Below, piece after piece: positions 8,017 to 14,513 of a stretch of DNA of 29,037 nucleotides. The notes beneath the pieces are model-generated. The model saw only the letters and a list, made by a program, of their open reading frames with translations. It was not told the origin of the DNA and made no database searches. The position numbers and the translations under genes are program-made. Every line of letters begins with the position of its first letter. The first letter of the stretch is position 1. Source of the DNA: an uncultured Clostridia bacterium (GTDB lineage: Bacteria; Bacillota; Clostridia; Oscillospirales; Ruminococcaceae); contig CANQOJ010000005.1 in assembly GCA_947625455.1 (NCBI GenBank), positions 1 through 29,037 on the forward strand, read 5' to 3'.

Positions 8017-8032
8017 CTTACATTTTTGTAAG
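8017..8032. promoter_or_regulatory. BceR-type response-regulator binding site
   Basis: CTTACATTTTTGTAAG is a 16-base inverted repeat that contains TTACA-N4-TGTAA, an exact match to the TNACA-N4-TGTAA consensus described for BceR-like regulators of Firmicutes. It lies 30 bases upstream of the -35 of the transporter promoter. A weaker symmetrical sequence, CTTACAATTTAAG (7996-8008), lies between the two and could be a secondary site. Confidence 0.72.
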
Positions 8033-8035
8033 CTT

Positions 8036-8077
8036 TTAGAGGTAAGATGTCAGATGTAAGAGTTAAGAGCTGAAGCC
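8036..8077 (+). repeat. Heptanucleotide tandem repeat, copy 3 (diverged)
   Basis: Units read TTAGAGG, TAAGATG, TCAGATG, TAAGAGT, TAAGAGC, TGAAGCC. The 7-base period is kept although the sequence has drifted. Confidence 0.55.
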
Positions 8078-8151
8078 AAGCCAACTCTAAACATAAGAAG
8101 TTGCCCTAACCGCAAGGAGCAAAAGCGCTTTTCCCCTCAAACCACGTCCGG

Positions 8152-8291
8152 GCGCTCCGGGGTGCAGCCACGGCTTTGGCGAAGCGGAAATGTTGTTCGG
8201 ATAGGCGAAACGAGCTGCCCGCTTCGCCAAAGCCACGCGCGGAGCGCGACAAATTCGCTTCGCGAATTTGAGTGGCTGCACCCCGGAGCGC
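8152..8291. repeat. Large nested palindrome with branched hairpins
   Basis: Outer arms of 20 bp match exactly (GCGCTCCGGGGTGCAGCCAC at 8152-8171, complement at 8272-8291). Directly inside is a 16-bp exact arm pair (GGCTTTGGCGAAGCGG at 8172-8187, complement at 8219-8234). Between the inner and outer right arms are two small hairpins, CGCGC/GCGCG (8236-8248) and AAATTCGC/GCGAATTT (8251-8269). The whole would fold as a multi-branched cruciform. It fills the gap between the kinase stop and the transporter promoter, and no coding frame here is credible. Confidence 0.85.
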
Positions 8292-8322
8292 GCTTTGAAC
8301 AGGAAGCGTTGTTTTTCTCCAA

Positions 8323-9312
8323 TCATTCAGCCTTAAGCTCATATTGCTTAAGGTCAAGGAAAACCGTTGTTCCCTTGTTAAGTTCGGATTTAATGCTGAT
8401 GTCAATATTAAGCTTTGTGCATATCTTCCTGCAAAGAAACAGTCCTATCCCGCTTGCGCGCTTGTCCTTTCTGCCGTTGTTGCCCGTATATCCCTTTTCA
8501 AACACTCTCGGCAGGTCGCCCGAATCAATTCCTATCCCCGTGTCCTCAATACACAGTGTTTTCGGCTCGCGCATATATATCCTTATCTCCCCGTCAGCCG
8601 TGTATTTAAGCGCGTTTGACAGTATCTGCTCTATCACGAATGAAAGCCACTTTTCGTCCGTCACCGCCGTTTTTCCCGAAGGCGTGTATTTGAGACTAAG
8701 CTTGCGGGCAATAAATTCGTGCGCGAATTTCGTTACAGCCTGCTCTATTATTGCGTCAACCGAGTATTCCTTAAACACATAGTCGCTTGACTCAAAATCC
8801 AGCCTTAAAAACGCCAGCGCCATTTCAACATACCGCTCAATCTCAAACAAATCCGATGATAATTTCCTCGACAGCGCCGTGTCCTCTTTTTCAAGCGACA
8901 ACCGCATAGAGGTTATGGGAGTTTTAATCTGATGCACCCATACCGTATAGTATTCGGTCATATCGCGGTATTTTGCGGAGAAATTCTCGGCGTTATCATT
9001 AAGTTCATCTGAAAGTTTCTGTATAATTTCACGGTAATCCTCATCGTCAATGCCTTTAACATCAGGCAGATTATCTGCAATCAGCGTGCCGAGTTTCTGT
9101 ATTTCGACAAGCGTTTTGTGCTTTTTAAGCGCGTTTATATAGTCCGTAACGGTGAATATCAATCCCACAGCAAGGCAGAAAAGAGCAGGGTACACAACAG
9201 CCTGAAAGGGGAGATGATATAGCAGGAAGCTGACGGCGAAAACCGCCGTGAATATTAAAACCACCGCAATTGTTTTCCTGCGTGAGTAAGCGTATTTCCA
9301 AAAAAACCGCAT
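8323..9312 (-). CDS. BceS-like intramembrane-sensing histidine kinase
   Basis: The 329-residue product has two membrane helices (about residues 14-31 and 36-56) joined by only a few residues, the hallmark of intramembrane-sensing kinases. Next comes a dimerisation helix with the phosphoacceptor His in WVHQIKTPITSMR (His127), then a HATPase domain with N box (EQILSNALKYT), G1 (DTGIGI) and G2 (ASGIGLFLC). These kinases have no sensor domain of their own and read the state of the partner ABC transporter. I place the start at the ATG at 9312, preceded by AAAGGCGG, and not at the TTG at 9336, which would overlap the regulator gene and lacks a ribosome binding site. Confidence 0.92.
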   Translation of the reverse strand: MRFFWKYAYSRRKTIAVVLIFTAVFAVSFLLYHLPFQAVVYPALFCLAVGLIFTVTDYINALKKHKTLVEIQKLGTLIADNLPDVKGIDDEDYREIIQKLSDELNDNAENFSAKYRDMTEYYTVWVHQIKTPITSMRLSLEKEDTALSRKLSSDLFEIERYVEMALAFLRLDFESSDYVFKEYSVDAIIEQAVTKFAHEFIARKLSLKYTPSGKTAVTDEKWLSFVIEQILSNALKYTADGEIRIYMREPKTLCIEDTGIGIDSGDLPRVFEKGYTGNNGRKDKRASGIGLFLCRKICTKLNIDISIKSELNKGTTVFLDLKQYELKAE

Positions 9313-9325
9313 TTTGACCGCCTTT

Positions 9326-9997
9326 CTATTCCACAAGATAACCCTGACCTACTTTGGTAGTGATAAAATCCTTAAGCCCCGCGGCGTCAAGCTTTTTGCG
9401 CAGGCGGTTTATGTTTACCGTCAGCGTGTTTTCGTCAATAAACTGCTGCGTTTTCCATAGGCGCTCCATAAGCCGCTCACGGCTGACAATTCTGCCCTTG
9501 TTTTCCATAAGGCACAGCAGTATGCGGTATTCATTTTTCGACAGCGGGATATTCTCGCCGTTGAATGTCAGCGTATCATCTCCCGTGTTAAGAAACGCTC
9601 CGCGGTGCTGTAAAACGGGTACGCTGTCCGCGAAATCGTAAACCCGCCTTAGTAAAGCCTGCATTTTCGCAATAAGCACCGAGCCGTCAAACGGCTTTGC
9701 AATGAAATCATCTGCGCCCATGTTCATTGCCATAACTATGTTCATATTGTCGGACGCGGAGGAGATGAAGATTATAGGCACTTTGGAAATCCTGCGTATC
9801 TCCGCGCACCAGTGATAACCGCTGTAAACGGGAAGTCCTATGTCTAAAAGGACGATATGCGGTTTAAATTCCGCAAAATCGCTCAGAACATCTCTGAAAT
9901 TTGTTACAGTCCTGCACTCCATTTCCCACATTTCAGCCTGCTCTTTCACCAGTTGCGCAATATTCCTGTCGTCCTCAACAATCAATACTTTGTACAT
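9326..9997 (-). CDS. BceR-like OmpR-family response regulator
   Basis: In this 223-residue protein the receiver domain (residues 1-115) holds acidic residues ED (8-9), phosphoacceptor Asp52 (LLDIGLP) and Lys101 (AKPF). A winged-helix DNA-binding domain (about 125-223) ends with NRLRKKLDAAGLKDFITTKVGQGYLVE. AGGAGA precedes the ATG. The kinase gene follows after 13 bases, so the two form an operon. Expected role: phosphorylated by the kinase, it activates the transporter operon through the inverted repeat at 8017-8032. Confidence 0.94.
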   Translation of the reverse strand: MYKVLIVEDDRNIAQLVKEQAEMWEMECRTVTNFRDVLSDFAEFKPHIVLLDIGLPVYSGYHWCAEIRRISKVPIIFISSASDNMNIVMAMNMGADDFIAKPFDGSVLIAKMQALLRRVYDFADSVPVLQHRGAFLNTGDDTLTFNGENIPLSKNEYRILLCLMENKGRIVSRERLMERLWKTQQFIDENTLTVNINRLRKKLDAAGLKDFITTKVGQGYLVE

Positions 9998-10031
9998 ATT
10001 TTCTCCTTTTGATTTATATTACAACAAGTTC

Positions 10032-10060
10032 AGTATAACATAAATTCCCTAAAAAATCAA
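10032..10060 (-). promoter_or_regulatory. Promoter of the regulator-kinase operon
   Basis: On the minus strand, TTGATT (10060-10055) and TATACT (10037-10032) are 17 bases apart, 35 bases before the regulator ATG. Confidence 0.7.
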
Positions 10061-10091
10061 TCTTTTTTGAGAACAGTTTAAGCAAAAAAAA

Positions 10092-10122
10092 GCGCTCCAA
10101 AAGCATTTTGCTTTTGGAGTGC
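10092..10122 (-). terminator. Rho-independent terminator of the toxin-antitoxin operon
   Basis: A 14-bp stem (GCGCTCCAAAAGCA with TGCTTTTGGAGTGC, one G-U) closes a 3-base loop. Eight A residues on the left give a U run on the minus strand, 10 bases after the toxin stop. TTTTT also follows on the plus strand. Confidence 0.88.
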
Positions 10123-10131
10123 GTTTTTAAT

Positions 10132-10563
10132 TTATCGTTTGTGAGTTTTGTTATCAAGTTCCCGTAAAAATTGTTCCGGAGAAAATACCGTAACCGGCGA
10201 TTTGTCATAATCGCTGAGATTTCTCGTGACAATGCAGTCCGCGCCTATGCGTTTTGCGGTTTCTATCATCACCGCATCTTCATAATCGGAAGTCGGCGAG
10301 GAGATTGCAATACGGCAGTCTGCTGAAAACGTGTCCGCAATATCGAACAGAACAAACAGCTTATTTACGGTAGCTCTTGTTTTCTGCTCGTCGTGCAAAC
10401 TTCTGCGAATGATGTAGTAGATGTCCGTTATTGATTTTGCCGTCAGCACACCTGTGAATTTTCGGTTTGACACGGCAAGGAAAATATCGAGCGCGGCTTT
10501 AGAAAACGGCTCGCGGTTTTGCAGAACATCTATGACTACACAAGTATCTATAACTGCTGTCAT
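10132..10563 (-). CDS. PIN-domain toxin (VapC-like ribonuclease)
   Basis: The 143-residue PIN-domain protein has acidic metal-binding residues in the expected places: Asp6 (VIDTCV), Asp47 near SITDIYYII, the central SDYEDAVMIETA block (Asp93, Glu95, Asp96) and Asp118 after IVTRN. PIN toxins cleave RNA, often tRNA or rRNA loops. Its ATG overlaps the antitoxin stop by 4 bases (ATGA), the classic coupled arrangement. No transfer machinery is attached. The target is unknown, and the pair could be a persistence or addiction cassette of the surrounding island. Confidence 0.88.
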   Translation of the reverse strand: MTAVIDTCVVIDVLQNREPFSKAALDIFLAVSNRKFTGVLTAKSITDIYYIIRRSLHDEQKTRATVNKLFVLFDIADTFSADCRIAISSPTSDYEDAVMIETAKRIGADCIVTRNLSDYDKSPVTVFSPEQFLRELDNKTHKR

Positions 10564-10775
10564 ATTCTGTCAAGCCTTTCTTCCCGTGCCTCTTCGGGAG
10601 TAATATCGGCGGGGATTATGCCTAAAAGCGACTTGGCTGTTTCAACTCTGTCGGCGTTTGGGTTTGTGAGTTTAGCGACAATTTTCCCGTTTTCGGTGAT
10701 GTAAACATCTTCGCTTTCGGAAAGTTTCAGATACTTTCCGAGGTTAAGCTGAAATTCAGAAGCGGTAACAGACAT
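10560..10775 (-). CDS. Phd/YefM-type antitoxin
   Basis: The 71-residue protein starts MSVTASEFQLNLGKYLKLSESEDVYITENGK, a typical Phd/YefM N-terminal DNA-binding fold. An acidic, Glu/Arg-rich tail would wrap the toxin. The start is the ATG at 10775. An upstream in-frame GTG at 10784 lies inside the AGGAGGTG ribosome binding site and can be dismissed. Such proteins neutralise the cognate PIN toxin and repress their own promoter, here the consensus promoter 29-57 bases upstream. Confidence 0.88.
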   Translation of the reverse strand: MSVTASEFQLNLGKYLKLSESEDVYITENGKIVAKLTNPNADRVETAKSLLGIIPADITPEEAREERLDRI

Positions 10776-10803
10776 AGCAAGCACCTCCTGTTTTTTTACT
10801 TAT

Positions 10804-10832
10804 ATTATAACCAAATCCGAAAGTTTTGTCAA
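10804..10832 (-). promoter_or_regulatory. Consensus promoter of the toxin-antitoxin operon
   Basis: On the minus strand, TTGACA (10832-10827) and TATAAT (10809-10804) are exactly 17 bases apart. The spacer holds AAACTTTCGGATTTG, nearly identical to a sequence in the inverted repeat upstream of the ClpP-like gene. Autorepression by the antitoxin is expected from the family. Confidence 0.85.
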
Positions 10833-10842
10833 TAGTTTCCCT

Positions 10843-10879
10843 GATTTGCGGGCGAAAATTCCTCTCCGCCCGTCAAATC
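10843..10879. terminator. Hairpin abutting the VirD4-like gene stop codon
   Basis: GATTTGCGGGCG pairs with CGCCCG-T-CAAATC (12 bp with one bulged T) around a 12-base loop, directly after the stop at 10880. There is no U tract, so it may be a weak terminator or 3' stabiliser between this operon and the toxin-antitoxin promoter. Confidence 0.45.
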
Positions 10880-12163
10880 TCACACCGCAACATCTTTCTC
10901 TTCAGAGTTCAGCATCTTGTCAAATTCCCTGATGTAATCATCGGGAACGATATTTTTCACATATCTCGCTCTTTCGGTGCGGCGGAATATCCAGCTTGTG
11001 TAAAGCTTCATTTCAAGCATGGTGTGCAGGGGTTTGTTTGCCTTTGCCGCAAAATACTGCGCGTCGTCTGTTGAGTTTGCGCCCATGAATATTAGGGTAT
11101 CGCAGTTGTTGACGATAGTCCTGCTGCCGTCGCCGTAGCTTGCGTCAAGCTGACCGAGCGACTGAAGCATAATTATGGTTGAAATGTTGCGCGCTCTGAT
11201 ATTGCTGATGATATTCTCAAAGTTTTCAATGCGGCAGTTTGTTGCGAAATCGTCCAGTATAAACGTTGCCGAAACAGGCAGCCTTCCTCCCTCGCAGCGA
11301 TTGTCCGCATAATCGCAAAGCTGGTTCATTGCCTGAGAGTAAAACAGGTTGGCGATAGCGTCCTTTGAACGGTCAGTGTCCGACACGATAACAAACATGG
11401 CTGTCTTCTCCCTGCCAAGGCGCGTGAAGTCAAATTTGCCGCCGCATAAAAGTTTTTGCATTTCCTCGTTGTCAAAGTTGTTAAGCAATACCGCCACTGT
11501 GCTTATAACGCATGAAAGCGTCTTTTCCGAAAGCGATAAGAAGTTGTGGAATTTCGAGTACGCCCAGCTGGTTTTGCCTTGCATTTTGCAGTCTCTGCTC
11601 AGTTGAATGAAATCCCTGTATATCGGCTTGTTGGGGCGAATGTCAACATCGTCGTATGCCGAAAATTCGTTTAACATCTTAATAAGTTTTATTATGTTGA
11701 TGTCGGTATCATTCGTTTCGTACATATAGCCTATAAATGCGCAGAGCAGCGTTTCGGAAGATTGATCCCAGTAAGGGTCGTAATGCTTGGGCGCATTTCC
11801 GTTTGCACCGTAAACCAGAGCGTGGGCAAGCTTTTGTATGTCGTTTGTGCTTTTGATATATGCAAACGGATTGTAGTGCATTGAACTTTCGGGGTGAGTG
11901 AGGTCAAACTTCATCACCTTGTACCCCATTTGCTTAAGGGTATTGCCAAGAGAGCGGTAAAGCCCGCCTTTAGGATCGGATATAAGCACGCTGCCGCCGC
12001 AGTTGAGGGAATTCAGAACGCCCATTACCGATGATTTGCCGCAGCCTGACGGTCCTACCACTGCAACGTTGTTGTTAAGTCCCGTGAGTTTTCCGTCTTT
12101 GCTGTAACCGCTTCCGTCGGGCATTACAAGCGTTCCTGCATTATCAGTAAAAATCTTTTTCAT
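10880..12163 (-). CDS. Soluble VirD4/TraG-like coupling ATPase
   Basis: The 427-residue P-loop ATPase has a Walker A (VVGPSGCGKSS, residues 36-45), then ISDPKGGLYRSLG and SSMHYNPFAYI blocks that match clostridial VirD4/TraG-type coupling proteins. A Walker B follows (ATFILDDFAT, Asp304-Asp305), and NISTIIMLQSLGQLDASYG continues the motor fold. The family forms hexamers that pump DNA or protein into type IV secretion channels. Here the usual N-terminal membrane helices are missing: the protein begins about 35 residues before Walker A and no hydrophobic segment is seen. No relaxase, VirB4 or other transfer gene is nearby. It follows a ClpP-like protease gene by 21 bases in the same operon, so its role may differ from conjugation. 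Confidence 0.85.
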   Translation of the reverse strand: MKKIFTDNAGTLVMPDGSGYSKDGKLTGLNNNVAVVGPSGCGKSSVMGVLNSLNCGGSVLISDPKGGLYRSLGNTLKQMGYKVMKFDLTHPESSMHYNPFAYIKSTNDIQKLAHALVYGANGNAPKHYDPYWDQSSETLLCAFIGYMYETNDTDINIIKLIKMLNEFSAYDDVDIRPNKPIYRDFIQLSRDCKMQGKTSWAYSKFHNFLSLSEKTLSCVISTVAVLLNNFDNEEMQKLLCGGKFDFTRLGREKTAMFVIVSDTDRSKDAIANLFYSQAMNQLCDYADNRCEGGRLPVSATFILDDFATNCRIENFENIISNIRARNISTIIMLQSLGQLDASYGDGSRTIVNNCDTLIFMGANSTDDAQYFAAKANKPLHTMLEMKLYTSWIFRRTERARYVKNIVPDDYIREFDKMLNSEEKDVAV

Positions 12164-12184
12164 AATATTAGTCCTCCCGTAAAA

Positions 12185-12766
12185 TTAAAGTTCCTTAATG
12201 ATTTGGTCAACCATACCCGCATTTATGGCTTCGTCTGCGTCCATATAAGTGTTTTCGTGCATTATCTCGTTGATTTCCTCGGCGGGTTTTCCCGTGTACT
12301 TTGAGAGCATTTCGCTTATTTTGTCGCGAATTGCAATCAGCGAGTCAGCCTGATTTCTGACTGCGCTTGCGGAGCCTGCCGCGCCGTTCATCACAAGCGG
12401 TTCATGCACCATAACTTCTCCGTGCGGCATAATGTATCTATGCCCCTTAGTGCCTGCTGCAAGTATCAGCGACGCCATACTGTACGCCTTTCCCATGCAC
12501 ACGACGTTGATGTCGACTTTCTTTGAAAGCATCTCCATAGCGTCAATGATAGAAAGACCTGAGCGTATTTCTCCGCCGCAGCTGTCTATGTACAGCGTTA
12601 TCGGCGTGTTGTCGTCCGCAAGCACCATCATAGCCTTTATCACTGATGAGGCAATCTCTGCGTTAATATCCTCTGTGAGGAATATTTTTCCTTTAGCCGC
12701 AAGCATTGCTTCAATCTCAAGTTGATTTGTACCATGTGCGTCTTCATAAATAATACTGTTTAACAT
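12185..12766 (-). CDS. ClpP-like serine protease with apparent Ser-His-Asn triad
   Basis: The 193-residue protein covers the full ClpP fold. The oxyanion region is LYIDSCGGEI (60s), the nucleophile Ser96 sits in MGKAYSMASL and His121 in VMVHEP. In the third position, aligned with the Asp of the usual (D)xFMSAxEA stretch, stands Asn172 (ENTYMDADEA). An Asn in this position is known from Listeria ClpP1. There is no N-terminal propeptide or phage-type extension. AGGAGA precedes the ATG at good spacing. A VirD4-like ATPase gene follows after 21 bases, and no ClpX- or ClpA-type unfoldase is present. It may be a second, specialised ClpP; the housekeeping clpP is not in this window. Confidence 0.88.
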   Translation of the reverse strand: MLNSIIYEDAHGTNQLEIEAMLAAKGKIFLTEDINAEIASSVIKAMMVLADDNTPITLYIDSCGGEIRSGLSIIDAMEMLSKKVDINVVCMGKAYSMASLILAAGTKGHRYIMPHGEVMVHEPLVMNGAAGSASAVRNQADSLIAIRDKISEMLSKYTGKPAEEINEIMHENTYMDADEAINAGMVDQIIKEL

Positions 12767-12816
12767 AATATTATCTCCTTTATGTAATATAAAATAAAAA
12801 TTACTTAGGAATTATC

Positions 12817-12828
12817 AAATGGCCATTT
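12817..12828. promoter_or_regulatory. 12-bp perfect palindrome in the ClpP-like gene leader
   Basis: AAATGGCCATTT lies between the -10 (12846-12851) and the start codon (12766). It is a possible operator, though it could occur by chance in AT-rich DNA. Confidence 0.3.
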
Positions 12829-12845
12829 TTTGTTCCTGTAACTGT

Positions 12846-12874
12846 ATTATAACACAATATTTTTCATATGTATA
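12846..12874 (-). promoter_or_regulatory. Predicted promoter of the ClpP-VirD4-like operon
   Basis: On the minus strand, a perfect TATAAT (12851-12846) lies 17 bases from a weak TATACA (12874-12869). The leader is about 75 bases. The poor -35 with an inverted repeat just upstream suggests control by an activator or repressor. Confidence 0.55.
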
Positions 12875-12878
12875 CTTT

Positions 12879-12908
12879 CAAATCGGAAAGTTTTAATTTT
12901 CCGATTTG
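12879..12908. promoter_or_regulatory. Inverted repeat upstream of the ClpP-like promoter, candidate operator
   Basis: CAAATCGGAAA (12879-12889) and TTTCCGATTTG (12898-12908) are exact 11-bp arms around 8 bases. The repeat ends 4 bases before the -35. A close version of one arm (AAACTTTCGGATTTG) occurs inside the toxin-antitoxin promoter. Confidence 0.55.
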
Positions 12909-12918
12909 TTCATATAAA

Positions 12919-12948
12919 AACACCGCAGTTTAAACAAACGGCGGTGTT
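12919..12948 (-). terminator. Terminator of the ADP-ribosylglycohydrolase/HTH operon
   Basis: AACACCGC (12919-12926) pairs with GCGGTGTT (12941-12948). On the minus strand the stem is followed by TTTATATG. It lies 73 bases after the stop of the HTH gene. The interval 12949-13021 holds no other visible feature. Confidence 0.7.
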
Positions 12949-13021
12949 ATGCGGTTCTTTAGAAGAGCCTCAAAATTTTGCAATTTTTGTTCTAAAAAAC
13001 TTTTTGTGAAACTTATTTTTT

Positions 13022-14503
13022 TCAAGGTTCCATTGAAAAATCGTGCTTTTTGTCATTTTTAAGCTTGATTATGTATTCGTAAATGTCATCAATCGAACGC
13101 CCTATGTACAATGCCTGCGTGAGCAATCCCCATAAATTCCAGTCCATAGCGTCAAATTCCAGTTTTTTGTCTATAATTTCATCCCAGTCATTTCTGCAGG
13201 TATGAAGAAATCCTTCCTGCATAATATTTAATAATTCGTTTCTGTTATCGAATAAATATTCGTCATTGTACGGGACGCGCATAAAATTCGTGTACAAATT
13301 AGTCAGCGGTCCTATACGGCTGACTATTTCTATAATATCGCTTATGTCGGAAAGTTCACGGCAGCAAAGAGTGCAGTCGGAATTTAGTAAAAGTTTGCCG
13401 TTTTCGTCAAATTCATGATTAAATACTGTTATATCGGTGAGTGTATTTTTCATATGCTTCGAGATTTTGTCGGAAATATCTTTACATACCGATTCTTTGT
13501 CATTTACGGAAAGCGTGTGGTATTCTTCGACAATACGCGCTCTTTGGCTTGCTGTATTAAAAGACGCAGAATTATACCACCCGACGCTTGCCTTTTTGTA
13601 CTCATTGTCAACGCTGTACAACGGGTCGTCAATAAACGCATAGAAGTGATCCAGAATTATCCTGCAAAGAATATCCGGATATTTGTATATAGGCGTAAAA
13701 TCATTAGCACTAGAGCCTTCAAACAGATCTACATAATTTCTTTCCCTGCTTGCAATCAATATAGGTTCAAGTCTTTCACTCAAATTATAAGGCAGTCTAT
13801 CGATTTTTGTATGCAGATTTTCTATTATACTGTACCTTGCATCTAAATCCATTATAAACTCGTCATCTTGTATTATCCTTTGATAATCTTTGTAATCTAT
13901 TCCGCAGATTTCTTTCAGAACCCTGTACAGTTCAGTGCGAAAACCGTTGTCTATGATAAAGTTTAAAAGAGAGGCAAATGAATTTTTTATTTCATAATCG
14001 TCATACATATTGACATAATTATTCAGCTTAGTGCGTAAGTTCTTGTATTTGTCTGGAACAAATCCGTCATTATCTTCGCACATATTATAAAATTTCTCAA
14101 GAATATTGTACTGCTCATACACATCTAATTTCTGAGTTATTCCCGAGGTGTCCTTGCATTTTTTCAGCTTGCTGAACTTTTGGGGAGTCATGCCGATAGC
14201 TTTTGCGATTTCGCTTTCTTTCATTGATTTTCTGAAAATGCCTAGTACCTCCATATTGAGAAACTCTGCAAATTGCCATGTGGGCATAAATGAATAACCG
14301 CAGTAAAATTCTCTGCTGTTAAGATATCGGTATATCTTGTCGAGTATCTTTTGCCTTTTTAAAGTGCCGTTTAAATATGCATTAACGGTAGGCTTGCTTA
14401 TCCCCACCGCTGTGGCGATATCATTCTGTGATACTTCCAACAGTTCCACAATATCTCTTAGCGTCATGTCGTCCGTGCGCAGTTTTGAATACAAGCAGTA
14501 CAT
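13022..14503 (-). CDS. Uncharacterised 493-residue protein with two helix-turn-helix motifs
   Basis: Two HTH-like segments occur near the N-terminus: about residues 25-46 (SQNDIATAVGISKPTVNAYLNG, XRE-like) and about 96-115 (ESEIAKAIGMTPQKFSKLKK). The remaining 370 residues are mostly helical-looking, rich in Asp, Tyr and Asn, and I do not recognise them. No membrane segment or nucleotide-binding motif is seen. AGGAGG stands 6 bases before the ATG, inside the 10-base gap after the ADP-ribosylglycohydrolase stop, so the two are one operon. Base composition is visibly more AT-rich than the housekeeping genes downstream, suggesting acquisition. It may be a regulator with a large effector or sensor domain, or an RNA/DNA-binding partner of the hydrolase. 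Confidence 0.8.
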   Translation of the reverse strand: MYCLYSKLRTDDMTLRDIVELLEVSQNDIATAVGISKPTVNAYLNGTLKRQKILDKIYRYLNSREFYCGYSFMPTWQFAEFLNMEVLGIFRKSMKESEIAKAIGMTPQKFSKLKKCKDTSGITQKLDVYEQYNILEKFYNMCEDNDGFVPDKYKNLRTKLNNYVNMYDDYEIKNSFASLLNFIIDNGFRTELYRVLKEICGIDYKDYQRIIQDDEFIMDLDARYSIIENLHTKIDRLPYNLSERLEPILIASRERNYVDLFEGSSANDFTPIYKYPDILCRIILDHFYAFIDDPLYSVDNEYKKASVGWYNSASFNTASQRARIVEEYHTLSVNDKESVCKDISDKISKHMKNTLTDITVFNHEFDENGKLLLNSDCTLCCRELSDISDIIEIVSRIGPLTNLYTNFMRVPYNDEYLFDNRNELLNIMQEGFLHTCRNDWDEIIDKKLEFDAMDWNLWGLLTQALYIGRSIDDIYEYIIKLKNDKKHDFSMEP

Positions 14504-14513
14504 ATTTGTCCTC

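Noticed and set aside
8087..8405. Several open frames across the palindrome at 8152-8291
   Set aside because: They arise from the GC-rich inverted repeat and have no start signals.
10880..12766. Complete integrative conjugative element
   Set aside because: Only the VirD4-like gene is present; no relaxase, VirB4, VirB6 or integrase gene lies in the window.
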